63,855 nucleotides of DNA, taken from assembly GCA_000517005.1 (NCBI GenBank), contig KI911965.1:163220-227074 (forward strand). Reading direction: 5' to 3'. Below, piece after piece: positions 52,414-62,004 of the stretch (position 1 is the first letter of the stretch; every line of letters starts with the position of its first letter). The DNA comes from Microvirga lupini. GTDB taxonomy: Bacteria > Pseudomonadota > Alphaproteobacteria > Rhizobiales > Beijerinckiaceae. A program made the position numbers and the translations under genes. Under the pieces are notes generated by a model. That model was not told where the DNA came from. It worked only from the letters and a program-made list of their open reading frames with translations, and searched no databases.

Positions 52414-52534
52414 GTGCCTGTCAGCTCAACGAATGAACGATGAGTCTGACACATGGACCATGAAGCTTGCGCGAGGGTCGCAGACCTACCTCAAGAGCTG
52501 CCCTGCCCCATAGGGCAACCGGATGTCGGCGACT

Positions 52535-52629
52535 TAGAGCATTTTTCGGCGAAGTGGATCCGGTTCGCCGTTAAAAAATGCGGCACAGCAAAGAACAGAG
52601 ATGATTCCACGCAAGTGGAAACAGCTCTA
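52535..52629. repeat. 95-bp palindromic miniature element overlapping the fliQ stop
   Basis: The unit is bounded by TAGAGC and GCTCTA. Inside, a long stem (GCATTTTT then CGGCGAA, pairing with TTCGCCG and TTAAAAAATGC) carries the loop GTGGATCCGG. A second small hairpin TTCCAC-GCAA-GTGGAA follows. The core TAGAGCAT...CGAAGTGGATCC is shared with the element at the window end (63801-63850). It supplies the TAG stop of fliQ. Confidence 0.7.
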
Positions 52630-52893
52630 GAACCCTGTTACAATCTTGCCGTAGACCAGTTCGGTGAAGGCGAAAATCTGCGATCCGACGAAGGACCCGG
52701 TCACGAGGGCCACCACCAGAATGGCGATGATCTTCGGGATGAACGTGAGAGTGACTTCCTGGATCTGCGTCAGTGCCTGGACCAGGGCGATGACGATACC
52801 GATGATCATAGCTGCGGCAACCGCCGGTCCTGCAGCTATGATGACGGTCCAAATGGCTGCCCGTACGAGCTCCAGGGCATCGACTTCGTTCAT
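52627..52893 (-). CDS. fliQ: Flagellar export gate protein FliQ
   Basis: An 88-residue protein with two helices (AAIWTVIIAAGPAVAAAMII; IIAILVVALVTGSFVGSQIF) and the family loop ALTQIQEVTLTFIPK. It forms part of the export gate with FliR and FlhA. Its stop codon is inside the palindromic element at 52535-52629. That element and a leader of about 120 bases separate it from flhA. Confidence 0.9.
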   Translation of the reverse strand: MNEVDALELVRAAIWTVIIAAGPAVAAAMIIGIVIALVQALTQIQEVTLTFIPKIIAILVVALVTGSFVGSQIFAFTELVYGKIVTGF

Positions 52894-52895
52894 CG

Positions 52896-53294
52896 TCAGC
52901 TCACAATGATGCCTGGGCCGAGAAGGAGCTGCGTCCCATCCTTAAGCTTTGCGACGGGACCTTCGCTGGTGATCGTGACGGACGACACCTCGCCGGAGAT
53001 CTTGCCATCGGCGGTCGTGACCGTGCGGCCGATGACGCTGTCAGCCTGCGACCACGCCGATGAAGCCAGAAGGGCATCGAGCTTGGAGTTGCTTTTCACA
53101 GTCTGTTCGACCTGAGAAAAGGTCGCAAGCTGAGCCATGTAGTCGGTCGACTTCATGGGCTCGGTCGGATCCTGGTTCTTCATTTGAGCCATCAACAGCT
53201 TCAGGAAGTTGTCGTAGCTCGCCGTCGACGACGTGTCGGTTGCGGCTGTCCGCTGGGTCGTGAAAGTGTTGGAAACAGACGAGACGTTCATCAT
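52896..53294 (-). CDS. flgD: Flagellar hook assembly protein FlgD
   Basis: A 132-residue hook-cap protein. The N-terminal signature is SYDNFLKLLMAQMKNQDPTE, then PMKSTDYMAQLATFSQVEQT; the C-terminal part is short (VSSVTITSEGPVAKLKDGTQ), lacking the larger FlgD-Ig region of enterobacteria. It caps the hook during polymerisation of FlgE (gene at 56650). Confidence 0.9.
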   Translation of the reverse strand: MMNVSSVSNTFTTQRTAATDTSSTASYDNFLKLLMAQMKNQDPTEPMKSTDYMAQLATFSQVEQTVKSNSKLDALLASSAWSQADSVIGRTVTTADGKISGEVSSVTITSEGPVAKLKDGTQLLLGPGIIVS

Positions 53295-53306
53295 GAGGCT
53301 CCTGAA

Positions 53307-53729
53307 TTATGCCGCCTGAACTGCGGCGGGTTCAGCCTGTGCGGATTGATGAGCCTCGACCGGCTCGAACAGGGTTCGGATGAGCTTCAGCGCTTCGAAA
53401 GTGCGATCGGCTTCCACAAGGTCACCGACCTTGCGGAGGGTATCTTTCACGCCTTCATCGGTGGCGACCTGGATCAGGGCGTCGTGCAGCTTGCGGAACG
53501 CGCCCATGACCTTGCCGGCCTCCTGCGGGTTGATCAGGAGGGATTGCACGACGAAATAAAGCTGCCGCATCGGGGTCGTCGCTTCGGCGACCTGGAGGAC
53601 ATGGCTCTCCAGCAGGAAGCGCGCTTCGTTCAGAAGGCTCAACGTCACCTTCTGGCTGACGGTCAGGACGGCTCCATTGATGAAGATACGCTCACCGGCC
53701 TTGAGGGAGAATCGCATTTTGGCTTTCAT
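53307..53729 (-). CDS. flbT: Flagellum biosynthesis repressor FlbT
   Basis: A 140-residue protein with LKAGERIFINGAVLTVSQKV and LESHVLQVAEATTPMRQLYF, the FlbT signatures. In alphaproteobacteria FlbT binds the flagellin mRNA leader and represses its translation, opposed by FlaF. The start overlaps flaF (ATGA). Confidence 0.93.
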   Translation of the reverse strand: MKAKMRFSLKAGERIFINGAVLTVSQKVTLSLLNEARFLLESHVLQVAEATTPMRQLYFVVQSLLINPQEAGKVMGAFRKLHDALIQVATDEGVKDTLRKVGDLVEADRTFEALKLIRTLFEPVEAHQSAQAEPAAVQAA

Positions 53730-54073
53730 TTCAGGCCCTCCTGGATCATGGTATTGATGTCGATCAGCGCGGTCAGATTGTTATGTTCACCGAGAGCTAT
53801 GCGGCCGGTTTCCCCCATAACCCAAAATCCAATCGAAATGAGCTGTGCTTTGAGTTTGTCGGGCAATTCGTTGTCTGGATGCGCTAGCTCCTTGACGAAG
53901 GCGGTCCATAAGCGCTGGAGAAACTCCAGAGCATCGCTCATTTCGCGCGATCGGGAAGGAAAGCCCTCGGCTGCCTTCAAAAGTCCGATCGCACGCTCAA
54001 AGACTTCATACTCGCGTTGCCGGCATTCCTTAGGAGAGTCCTCGACAACTTCTGCATACGAAAATCGATACAT
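53726..54073 (-). CDS. flaF: Flagellar biosynthesis regulator FlaF
   Basis: A 115-residue helical protein. RQREYEVFERAIGLLKAAEG and LQRLWTAFVKELAHPDNELP, followed by AQLISIGFWVMGET, match FlaF. It promotes flagellin synthesis or export in concert with FlbT. It is encoded 16 bases after flgL and directly before flbT. Confidence 0.92.
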   Translation of the reverse strand: MYRFSYAEVVEDSPKECRQREYEVFERAIGLLKAAEGFPSRSREMSDALEFLQRLWTAFVKELAHPDNELPDKLKAQLISIGFWVMGETGRIALGEHNNLTALIDINTMIQEGLK

Positions 54074-54089
54074 TGATGGGGATCCGGAA

Positions 54090-55148
54090 CTAGAGATAGT
54101 TGATCAGGCTCAGCTGCTTGAGCTGCGCAGTCAGAGAGTACGAAGTTTGGATCTGCGTCATAAGTTGATCGACACGGACTTTTGCCTCCGTAGGATCGAC
54201 AGCTTCCAGTTGACCGATGCGCTCCTCGAAGATCGACTTCTGCAGCTCCATCCTCTCGCTGGCGCTCTCGGTCTTCGCCTGCGCCGTTCCGACCGTTGCC
54301 TGCACGTCAATGATGCCGCTGATCGCTGTCGAAAGAACGTTTATGGCCTTTTTGAGCACAACGTCCCTCGTGGCGGGGCTTAATGACTCGATCCCGAGAT
54401 CAAAAATCATTGTGTAAGCCATCGCGATTTGCCGCATGGGAGTCGTATTCGCATTCGTCGATGTCTCGACCTTTTCCATGGGTGAGATCAGGCTCTGAAT
54501 GTTCTGATCGGATGCATTCGAGAGCGCATTCCAATCCGGTCCCTCGAAGAGCTGCTTGAACGGCCCGTCCAGAAAGGCATCCATGTCGCCAGCTGTGATC
54601 CCGGAGACGAGCGGGTCGTTCTGCGGGAAGCCGAAGCCGCCGGCACCCGTTGGCGCCGAGAATGCGCTCGCGACCAAGTCCTTGAGTGAAGGCGGACCGC
54701 CGCTTGCATAGCCGTCGGCAGGCATCACTTTCGTGTTGATGCCGCCGAAAACATATTGTCCCCCGACCGAAGTGTTGAGGCTCGAGATCAGGCTTTCCAT
54801 ATAGGCTTCTGCTTCACCCTTGATGACCCCAACAGGGGGATTGAGCGGCAACCCAACCAATGCATCTCTGAACTTCGTTGCATCTTCACGGATGCTGTCC
54901 AGGGCTGCAGTTGTTGTCTTAAGGCGCTGGATGACGAGCCCATTGGTGTCTGTCAGCGTTTCGATCTCCGCCCGCTGCTGACGCAGGGAGAGCGACTCGC
55001 CAACCTTGTACCCGAGAGCAAGCCCGACATCCGCGTGCCGCCCCGTGGTCAATTCCGTATTGGCCTTCGCGAGACTATCCTGAAGCTTGTCGAGCGATGA
55101 TCGAGGGGAATTCCACAGCGCCACCGTCGAAATGAATGTCGTCTTCAT
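54090..55148 (-). CDS. flgL: Flagellar hook-filament junction protein FlgL
   Basis: A 352-residue hook-associated protein. The flagellin-like N-terminus (LDKLQDSLAKANTELTTGRH, then LGYKVGESLSLRQQRAEIET) and C-terminal helices (AQAKTESASERMELQKSIFE, VRVDQLMTQIQTSYSLTAQL) frame a variable middle. It is adjacent to flgK, as expected, with a 3-base gap. Confidence 0.9.
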   Translation of the reverse strand: MKTTFISTVALWNSPRSSLDKLQDSLAKANTELTTGRHADVGLALGYKVGESLSLRQQRAEIETLTDTNGLVIQRLKTTTAALDSIREDATKFRDALVGLPLNPPVGVIKGEAEAYMESLISSLNTSVGGQYVFGGINTKVMPADGYASGGPPSLKDLVASAFSAPTGAGGFGFPQNDPLVSGITAGDMDAFLDGPFKQLFEGPDWNALSNASDQNIQSLISPMEKVETSTNANTTPMRQIAMAYTMIFDLGIESLSPATRDVVLKKAINVLSTAISGIIDVQATVGTAQAKTESASERMELQKSIFEERIGQLEAVDPTEAKVRVDQLMTQIQTSYSLTAQLKQLSLINYL

Positions 55149-55151
55149 GCC

Positions 55152-56618
55152 CTAGCCTACCGCGTTTAGAAGGGTCTTGATCATTTGATCGATCACTGAG
55201 ATCAGCTTCGCGGAAGCCGAATAGGACTTCTCAAGCTGCAGCATCAGGGCTGTTTCATCATCCACATTGACGTCGGTCGCATTCGAGAGAGCTTCCGACG
55301 CATGTCCCAGGAGCGTATTCCGGTACTCGAGAGACTGGTCGGCACTCTGGCGCGAGGACTCGACCCAGCTTGCGGATGAAGATGCAAATTCCTGCAGCGA
55401 TACCTTCGTTCCCAAACCTAAGGCCGGGTCGAACGGCCGCTCCTCCGCCATTTCTCCAAGGAGGCCGTAAAGACGGTCAGAGAACGCGGTGTCATCCGGA
55501 TTGGGGTTGTAGCGGTAACCAGTGCCGTTGATGCCCCCGTCGCGGATATTTTCGAACTTCCCGGTAACGCTCTTCGTCGGATCGATTTCGTCTGTAACCT
55601 GGATCAATCCTGCCAACCCGGTCGGCGCCGGCATGGTCGGCACGCCGGTTGCGCCTGCGAAAGTGAAAACACCGGGAAGATCAGGTTGCGTTGGATCGCT
55701 CTGATGCGTCTCTGCGAAGGCCTCGATGAGACCGCGAGCAATTTCATCCAGCTGACTTTGGTAGGTCACAGCGACCTCATCCCGGATCGCCACCAAGCCA
55801 ACGAGGTTGCCCGAGTTCAGGGGCATTGGGGCTCCCACGCCGGTCACCTGAATACCGTCGACGTAGACCGGCAGCCCAGTCGTGCCAGGAGCATAAACCG
55901 TTGTCGGGTCGAACGTTACCTTTCTGGGCGTCCTGTCGAACAGGGGGACACCGCTATCGGTATAGAGAGCGATGTCGTTGCCGGCCCTCGGCACAACAGT
56001 AATGCCGATCTCCTCGGACAGCTGGGCAATCAAGCTGTCTCTTGTGTCAAGAGCATCGGTCACATCCGCCCCGTGTGCCGAACCACTCATGACCTCCTGG
56101 TTGACCTTCTCAAACTTCGCCAGGAGGTCATTGATGCGGGCTACAGAGTCCGCGACCTTGCCATCCGCCTCCAGCCGAACGGCCTGGACGGCGGCCGTAG
56201 CCTGATTCAGGCTCGCTGCTACATCATTGGCTGCCTTGATGAAGGCACGAGCATACTGCTGATTATCAGGAGCGTTCGCATATTGCTTGAGAGCACTGTC
56301 CAATGCTCCGATTCGGGCGGAGACAGACTCATCGAGTTCAGTATCGCCCACAGTCTGGCTCAGCTTTTCCAGTCCTTCCAGCAGCGCCTTCTGAGTTGCT
56401 GCATCGGATGTCGTCTCGAGCATCTTGGACAGGAGCGCCGCATCGCTGGCCCTGAGCGTCACGACCCGCGCCGCACCGCCCTGCGTCACAAGAGCTGCAA
56501 TCTTGCGCGAATAGCTTGGATCGGAGGCTCCGGTGATATTGCGCGACACAACCGCCATCTGCGATTGCGACGCCTGCAGCGATGAGCGCGCCGTATTATA
56601 GGCTACTGACAGAGACAT
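55152..56618 (-). CDS. flgK: Flagellar hook-associated protein FlgK
   Basis: A 488-residue junction protein. The N-terminus SVAYNTARSSLQASQSQMAV, followed by VSRNITGASDPSYSRK, and the C-terminus ATDVNVDDETALMLQLEKSY, then SASAKLISVIDQMIKTLLNA, are diagnostic. It joins the hook to the filament. Placed between flgE and flgL in the normal hook/junction order. Confidence 0.92.
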   Translation of the reverse strand: MSLSVAYNTARSSLQASQSQMAVVSRNITGASDPSYSRKIAALVTQGGAARVVTLRASDAALLSKMLETTSDAATQKALLEGLEKLSQTVGDTELDESVSARIGALDSALKQYANAPDNQQYARAFIKAANDVAASLNQATAAVQAVRLEADGKVADSVARINDLLAKFEKVNQEVMSGSAHGADVTDALDTRDSLIAQLSEEIGITVVPRAGNDIALYTDSGVPLFDRTPRKVTFDPTTVYAPGTTGLPVYVDGIQVTGVGAPMPLNSGNLVGLVAIRDEVAVTYQSQLDEIARGLIEAFAETHQSDPTQPDLPGVFTFAGATGVPTMPAPTGLAGLIQVTDEIDPTKSVTGKFENIRDGGINGTGYRYNPNPDDTAFSDRLYGLLGEMAEERPFDPALGLGTKVSLQEFASSSASWVESSRQSADQSLEYRNTLLGHASEALSNATDVNVDDETALMLQLEKSYSASAKLISVIDQMIKTLLNAVG

Positions 56619-56649
56619 GGATCAATGACCCTTGAGCAAAAGGGAAGGA

Positions 56650-57834
56650 TTACCGCTTCAGGTTCATCAAAACGTCGAGCAGCTCGGATCCGGTCTGGAA
56701 GACCTTCGAGTTCGCCGTATAGCTGGTCTGAGCCTCAATCATCGCCGTCAGCTCAGTGCCGATATCGACATTCGACCCTTCAAGAGCGCCGGATGCGATG
56801 GACCCGAAACCGGACATTTCCGGGAAGCCGACCTGATACCCACCGGAGCTTGCCGTCGTCTCATAGACGTTTCCTGCGCGAGGGCTGAGATTATCGGGAC
56901 TTGGTACCGTCGCGAGGGGAATCCTGTAGGCACCAACGCGGGTGCCGTCCTCGTAAACCGCATAGACGGTTCCGTCGGATGCGAACTCGACATCCTTCAC
57001 GGCTGATGGAGCATTGCCGTTGGAGCTACCGGTGACATTGTACTCGCCGGCCAGCTGCGTCATGCCCGACATATCAAGAGCAAAGGGCTCGCCGCCGGGG
57101 ATGTTGAAATTCAGCACCGATGGCCCGGTGATCTGACCGTCAGCATCGAAGGTCAAGGTCATCGTTGTCGTGCCGGTCAGCGGATCGGCAGGATTGGTGC
57201 CGTTGGCGACAGAGATGCTCCATTGCGTTGCACTGATCTTGGACAGCGTGATGTCGACCTTAATCGGGTTGCCGACCTTGTCGTAGACCTGCAGTGACGA
57301 TTGCTTGCTGATCGCTGGCGGCACAACGATTGGGTCGCCATCCGGCAGATTGCCCTTAAACGTTCCTGCCGTCGAGCCGGCGGCTTGCATCGCGAAGGAT
57401 GACAGATTGATTGGCTCAACGCCATCAAGGCTGTTCAGGGATGGCTCCACCGCGCCAGCTCCGAGCTTATAGCCCATCAGGGTGAAGCCGGCCGCATTGA
57501 CGAGGTTGCCGTTTCGACCGTCGAGGACGAAGTTGCCGGCGCGGGTCAGGTATAGAGACCCACCTGGATTTGTAACTACAAAGAAGCCGTTGCCGGAAAT
57601 CGCTAAGTCAGATCCTGAAGTCGTATAGGCGATCGTGTAACGAACCCTGCTTGTGATGGAACCGGAATTGTAATTCCCTTCGCTCGACGGCAGGATGAGG
57701 GACGAGAACTCGGTCGAGGCGCGCTTATATCCAGTGGTGCTTGAGTTCTGGATGTTCTCGGCGACGGTACCCAACTTGTTCGACTGGGCGTTCATGCCAG
57801 AAACGCCGCTACGAAGAACGCCATAAAGACTCAT
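56650..57834 (-). CDS. flgE: Flagellar hook protein FlgE
   Basis: A 394-residue hook subunit. The N-terminus VLRSGVSGMNAQSNKLGTVA and the rod/hook motif IQNSSTTGYKRAST are followed by a middle FlgE domain (DGDPIVVPPAISKQSSLQVY), and the C-terminus EGSNVDIGTELTAMIEAQTS ends SELLDVLMNLKR. FlgD encoded 3 kb downstream caps its growth. Confidence 0.93.
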   Translation of the reverse strand: MSLYGVLRSGVSGMNAQSNKLGTVAENIQNSSTTGYKRASTEFSSLILPSSEGNYNSGSITSRVRYTIAYTTSGSDLAISGNGFFVVTNPGGSLYLTRAGNFVLDGRNGNLVNAAGFTLMGYKLGAGAVEPSLNSLDGVEPINLSSFAMQAAGSTAGTFKGNLPDGDPIVVPPAISKQSSLQVYDKVGNPIKVDITLSKISATQWSISVANGTNPADPLTGTTTMTLTFDADGQITGPSVLNFNIPGGEPFALDMSGMTQLAGEYNVTGSSNGNAPSAVKDVEFASDGTVYAVYEDGTRVGAYRIPLATVPSPDNLSPRAGNVYETTASSGGYQVGFPEMSGFGSIASGALEGSNVDIGTELTAMIEAQTSYTANSKVFQTGSELLDVLMNLKR

Positions 57835-57930
57835 CTTAAGCTCCTACGGTTTCAAACTGGACCTAACACCATGACGCTTGTGCGAAGCTGTATTCCGATC
57901 CAGGGATGATGCTGTGAGACGTGAACAACT

Positions 57931-59262
57931 CTATTGCTTGAGGGCCTGTGCCAGATCCATGAACGCATCGCGGCTGGCAGGCATGGATGGATCCTGCCGA
58001 AGCGCTTCGTAGATCTTCGGGACAAGAACGACTGCTTGGTCGAGTTCCTGATCGTTGCCGGGATGATAGCCGCCCATCAGCCTGAGATCCCGCGTATCCT
58101 CGAAGCGGGCGATCAACCCGCGAAGGCGGCGCACCAGCTCCTTCTGGTCCGGCGACCAGACATGATCGGCCAAGCGCGAGATCGATCCCAGGACATTGAT
58201 GGCCGGATACCGCCCTTGATCCGCGATAGAGCGATCCAGAACGATATGGCCGTCGAGCGTTCCGCGAATGTTGTCGGCCACAGGGTCATTGTGATCGTCG
58301 CCGTCGATGAGGACGGAGAAGATGCCCGTAATTGACCCTTTTCCCTCCGCTCCGGGCCCTGCTCTTTCCAGCAAACGGGGCAGATCACTGAAGACGCTGG
58401 GCGTATAGCCACGGGCGACGGCAGGCTCGCCGGCCGCCAGAGCCACGTCGCGAGCGGCATGAGCGTATCTCGTGACGGAGTCGACGATGAGCAGGACCGA
58501 ATCGCCACAATCGCGGAAGTATTCGGCAAGAGTCACCGCCGTCCGTGGAGCCTGGCGCCGCATCATCGGGCTCTCGTCCCCGGTCGACACCACCATGACC
58601 GACTTGTGCAGGTTCGCATGGATAGGCCCTTCGAGGAACTCCCGCACTTCGCGACCGCGCTCCCCCACCAGCGCGACAACGATCGTGTCGAAGCCCTCGC
58701 ACTTGGCAAGCATTGTCAGGAGCGTGGATTTCCCGACGCCTGAGCCTGCGAAGATGCCGATGCGCTGCCCTTGGCAGATCGGCGTGAACAGATCGATGGC
58801 TTTGACGCCCGTCTTCAAGGGCGTCTTGACCCTCGCCCTGGTCATGGCGGATGGCGGTTCGGCATCGTTCTGCACGGGCTTATGGCCTGGAACGAGGGGT
58901 CCTAGGTCATCGAGCGGCTCACCGAGAGCGTTGATGACCCGCCCTCGCCAGCTATGGTCGGGGCTCAAAACGGTATCGCCCACGATGAAGGCCGGCATGC
59001 CGATACCGGCCTCGATGCGCCCGTTGAAAGGCTTTATGGTAACGCCGCCGTCATCGATGCGGACGACTTCTCCTGTCTGCGTCTTTCCCTGAGCCGCGAA
59101 GCCCACCCGGTCTCCGAGCTTCACGAACTGCGACAGTCCAGCAACGCGATAATAGCTGGGATTCACTTCGCGGATGGTTCCGCTGATCTGAATCTTCCGC
59201 CGTCCGACACCTTCGGTCAGAACGAACTCTTCAAGCTTCTGGAGAGCGTTCATCGCTGCCAT
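57931..59262 (-). CDS. fliI: Flagellar export ATPase FliI
   Basis: A 443-residue F1-like ATPase. Walker A is in GIFAGSGVGKSTLLTML, Walker B in SVLLIVDSVTRYAHAARDVA, and the catalytic glutamate in VALVGERGREVREFLEG. It energises unfolding and delivery of substrates to the export gate. The ATG at 59262 overlaps the flgF stop by one base (TGATG); a start at the second Met (59253) is possible. Confidence 0.93.
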   Translation of the reverse strand: MAAMNALQKLEEFVLTEGVGRRKIQISGTIREVNPSYYRVAGLSQFVKLGDRVGFAAQGKTQTGEVVRIDDGGVTIKPFNGRIEAGIGMPAFIVGDTVLSPDHSWRGRVINALGEPLDDLGPLVPGHKPVQNDAEPPSAMTRARVKTPLKTGVKAIDLFTPICQGQRIGIFAGSGVGKSTLLTMLAKCEGFDTIVVALVGERGREVREFLEGPIHANLHKSVMVVSTGDESPMMRRQAPRTAVTLAEYFRDCGDSVLLIVDSVTRYAHAARDVALAAGEPAVARGYTPSVFSDLPRLLERAGPGAEGKGSITGIFSVLIDGDDHNDPVADNIRGTLDGHIVLDRSIADQGRYPAINVLGSISRLADHVWSPDQKELVRRLRGLIARFEDTRDLRLMGGYHPGNDQELDQAVVLVPKIYEALRQDPSMPASRDAFMDLAQALKQ

Positions 59263-59987
59263 CAGGAGCTAGGGCCGAGGGTCCGGATGGCGTCTATGAG
59301 GGTCGACTCGCTCTCCTGGATGGTCGTTGCAGCGCTGTCAAAATTCCTCTGGACCGCGATCATCTTCGTCATCTCAAGAACGGGATTGACGTTCGACCCT
59401 TCGCTGTAGCCCTGCTGAATCCCGGTGGAGTTGAAGTCCTGCACGACTTCACCCGGAATGCTGGACATGACGCCGGAATTTCCGAAGCGGCTGAGCCTGC
59501 TGTCGTTTCTCAAATTGAAAAGGCCGATGGCTCCAACCTGGTTGGTCCCCTGCATGATGGTTCCGTCACGGGCGATGGTCGGAGAACCGGCCATGGGATC
59601 AAGGGCAATGGGTGCACCACCGGCATCAAGAACCGGATAACCTTCAACGGTCAGAAGATCGCCGTTCTCGTTCATCTTGAACCGGCCATCCCGCGTATAG
59701 ACTGTTCCATTGGGACCGTTGAACGCGAACCAGGCTTCACCCTGGATGGCAACATCGAGCGGATTGTCGGTCTTGACGATCGGACCGGTCCGCCGGGACA
59801 CGAAGTTTTGCCCGGAGGAGGCGAAGGACACGCTCTCCTTGGCCGCGAGCGAGAGAATTTCTTCGAACTTCACCTCGTCTGCACGGAATCCGCCCGTGTT
59901 CATGTTTGCAACATTGTTCGCAATTGTATTGAGACGCTTTTCCATGGTCACCTGGGCGGACAGCGCGACATAAAGCGAAGATTGCAT
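59262..59987 (-). CDS. flgF: Flagellar basal-body rod protein FlgF
   Basis: A 241-residue rod protein. The N-terminus LNTIANNVANMNTGGFRADE, the middle IQGEAWFAFNGPNGTVYTRD and GRFKMNENGDLLTVEGYPVL, and the C-terminus NPVLEMTKMIAVQRNFDSAA are typical. FlgG is the main alternative (usually about 262 residues); the shorter length favours FlgF. Divergent from motA. Confidence 0.9.
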   Translation of the reverse strand: MQSSLYVALSAQVTMEKRLNTIANNVANMNTGGFRADEVKFEEILSLAAKESVSFASSGQNFVSRRTGPIVKTDNPLDVAIQGEAWFAFNGPNGTVYTRDGRFKMNENGDLLTVEGYPVLDAGGAPIALDPMAGSPTIARDGTIMQGTNQVGAIGLFNLRNDSRLSRFGNSGVMSSIPGEVVQDFNSTGIQQGYSEGSNVNPVLEMTKMIAVQRNFDSAATTIQESESTLIDAIRTLGPSS

Positions 59988-60190
59988 CGAGGAGCTCCGG
60001 CCTTTCTCTCATGAGGGCGGCCTGGTGAGGACAGCCCTGATGGCGCGGCATCTGTCTGCCGCATGAACCTGGCCCGAAAGGTAATCGAACAGCCTTGCAC
60101 GAGGCTTGCTCCCCTGTTTCCAGCTTCGCGCAAGCCTCCGGGATTAAGACATCCTCAACAGGTTGGACTTTCACAAAAGGGACTACAACT

Positions 60191-61072
60191 TTGGGCGTTT
60201 TGATCGGATTGGCAGTCGCCATTGGCTCGCTCGTGAGCGGCTATGTCGCCATGGGCGGTCATCTGGCTGTTATTTGGCAGCCTTGGGAATATGTGATCAT
60301 CTGCGGCATCGCGATCGGCACATTCATTATCGCAAACCCTATGCCCCTGGTGAAGGACACGGGTCGGGCCGCGCGCGAGGCGATCTCCGGGGCGGTACCC
60401 AAGAGAGATCATTATCTCGCGATCCTGGGCCTTCTTTATGCTCTCATGCGGGAGCTGAAGAACAAGCCGCGCAACGAGGTAGAAGGGCATATCGACCAAC
60501 CGGAAGAATCGGAGATCTTCAAGGCCTTTCCGAGCGTGCTCAAGGACAAGGATCTCACGCTCTTCATCTGTGACTATGCGCGGCTGATCATCATCGGCAA
60601 TGCGCGCCCCCATGAGATCGAAGCGCTTATGGAGGAAGAGATCGCGACCCTCAAGCGCGACCGCACGAAACCTTATTACTCCATCAATACCGTATCGGAG
60701 GCGCTTCCTGCCCTCGGCATCGTGGCAGCCGTTCTGGGCATCGTGAAGGCTCTCGGCGCCATCGACCAATCGCCTGCCATTCTTGGCGGACTGATCGCAT
60801 CGGCCCTTGTGGGAACCTTCGGCGGCATCTTCATCTCCTACGCCTTCCTGTCGCCGCTCGCGAACAAGGTGAAAGCGACCCGCGAAAAGCAGACTCGCGT
60901 CTACGTCATCGTCAAGCAGGCTTTCATCGCTTTCATGAATGGGGCCCTCCCGCAGATCGCCGTGGAGCACGGTCGTAAGGGCATTTCCGTGGAGTATCGT
61001 CCGACCATCGACGAGGTTGAAACCGCGACGACGACGGGCGGCCGTTCCGAAGATCTGAAAGAGGCTGCGTGA
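60191..61072 (+). CDS. motA: Flagellar motor stator protein MotA
   Basis: A 293-residue proton channel subunit with four helices (GVLIGLAVAIGSLVSGYVAM; YVIICGIAIGTFIIANPMPL; ALPALGIVAAVLGIVKALGA; LGGLIASALVGTFGGIFISY). The cytoplasmic loop and the conserved HLAVIWQPWEY are present. The open frame starts 32 codons earlier, but that stretch is not MotA-like. The TTG at 60191, 7 bases after AAAAGGGA, gives the family length. motB is not in the window. It overlaps fliM by one base. Confidence 0.9.
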   Translation: MGVLIGLAVAIGSLVSGYVAMGGHLAVIWQPWEYVIICGIAIGTFIIANPMPLVKDTGRAAREAISGAVPKRDHYLAILGLLYALMRELKNKPRNEVEGHIDQPEESEIFKAFPSVLKDKDLTLFICDYARLIIIGNARPHEIEALMEEEIATLKRDRTKPYYSINTVSEALPALGIVAAVLGIVKALGAIDQSPAILGGLIASALVGTFGGIFISYAFLSPLANKVKATREKQTRVYVIVKQAFIAFMNGALPQIAVEHGRKGISVEYRPTIDEVETATTTGGRSEDLKEAA

Positions 61073-62004
61073 TGATGAGCGGAGCACAAAGCGCCAACGA
61101 CATTCGCGACATGCTTCTGGACGCGGCAGGTCTCTCCCTCGATCGCCTTCCGATGCTCCATGTGATTTTCGACCGCATGTCGACCAGCTGCGCCGAGCAT
61201 CTGCGTCACATGGCGGCATCGCCCATGTACTATTCGCTCAGCGGACTCGAGAGCGGTCGCATCACCGAAATCCTGGAGATGTACGAGGCAAACGCCGTCG
61301 CAGGAATTTTCCATGCCCCGGAATGGGACAGCCATATCCTGATCGGTTTCGACCGTGACTTCATCTACACGATGGTGGAGGTGCTCTTCGGTTCCGACGG
61401 CTCAGAGCCGCCGGTAGAAGAAGCACGGGGTTTCTCGAATATCGAGCTCAGAATGGCGCAAACGCTCTTCGAGCAGGTCGCGAAAGCGCTACAGGCCTCC
61501 TTCTCGCTGATCGTTGATACGAAATTCAAGCTCGAGCGCATCGAGACCCGTATGGATTTCGCAGTCATCGGGCGGCGGAACAATCAGGCAGTCGCAGCGA
61601 AGTTCCTTCTTCAGGCTCTCAACCGCGGCGGCGAAATGTTCGTCATCATTCCGCAATCGGTCCTCAACCCGATGCGGAAAGCTCTCTCTCAGGTGGTAAC
61701 CGGCGAATCGTCAGGCCGAGACCCTCGATGGATGAAGCAGATCGCCACGGAGGTGAAGAAAACGGAGGTCACGCTCAAGGCCGTCCTCGAGGAGCGTTTC
61801 CTCTCGCTCGGTGAGATTGCGGACCTCAAGATCGGAGACGTCATCGAGCTGCAGGCAACTCCGCGCAGCCGCGTCAAGCTTGAAAGCAATCAGCAAGGTC
61901 TCTTCTGGTGCCATATTGGGCAATCGGAGGGTTCCTATGTCCTGAAGGTCGATGAACTCATCGACCAGGAGAAAGAGTTTCTGGATGATGTCCTCCCTCG
62001 CTAA
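61072..62004 (+). CDS. fliM: Flagellar motor switch protein FliM
   Basis: A 310-residue C-ring protein. The middle domain contains VLFGSDGSEPPVEEARGFSN and IELRMAQTLFEQVAKALQAS; the C-terminal SpoA domain has VLEERFLSLGEIADLKIGDV. The N-terminus is divergent and the CheY-binding LSQ-type motif is not clear (SANDIRDMLLDAAGLSLDRL). The GTG three bases earlier is not favoured. It works with FliN and FliG in switching. Confidence 0.87.
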   Translation: MMSGAQSANDIRDMLLDAAGLSLDRLPMLHVIFDRMSTSCAEHLRHMAASPMYYSLSGLESGRITEILEMYEANAVAGIFHAPEWDSHILIGFDRDFIYTMVEVLFGSDGSEPPVEEARGFSNIELRMAQTLFEQVAKALQASFSLIVDTKFKLERIETRMDFAVIGRRNNQAVAAKFLLQALNRGGEMFVIIPQSVLNPMRKALSQVVTGESSGRDPRWMKQIATEVKKTEVTLKAVLEERFLSLGEIADLKIGDVIELQATPRSRVKLESNQQGLFWCHIGQSEGSYVLKVDELIDQEKEFLDDVLPR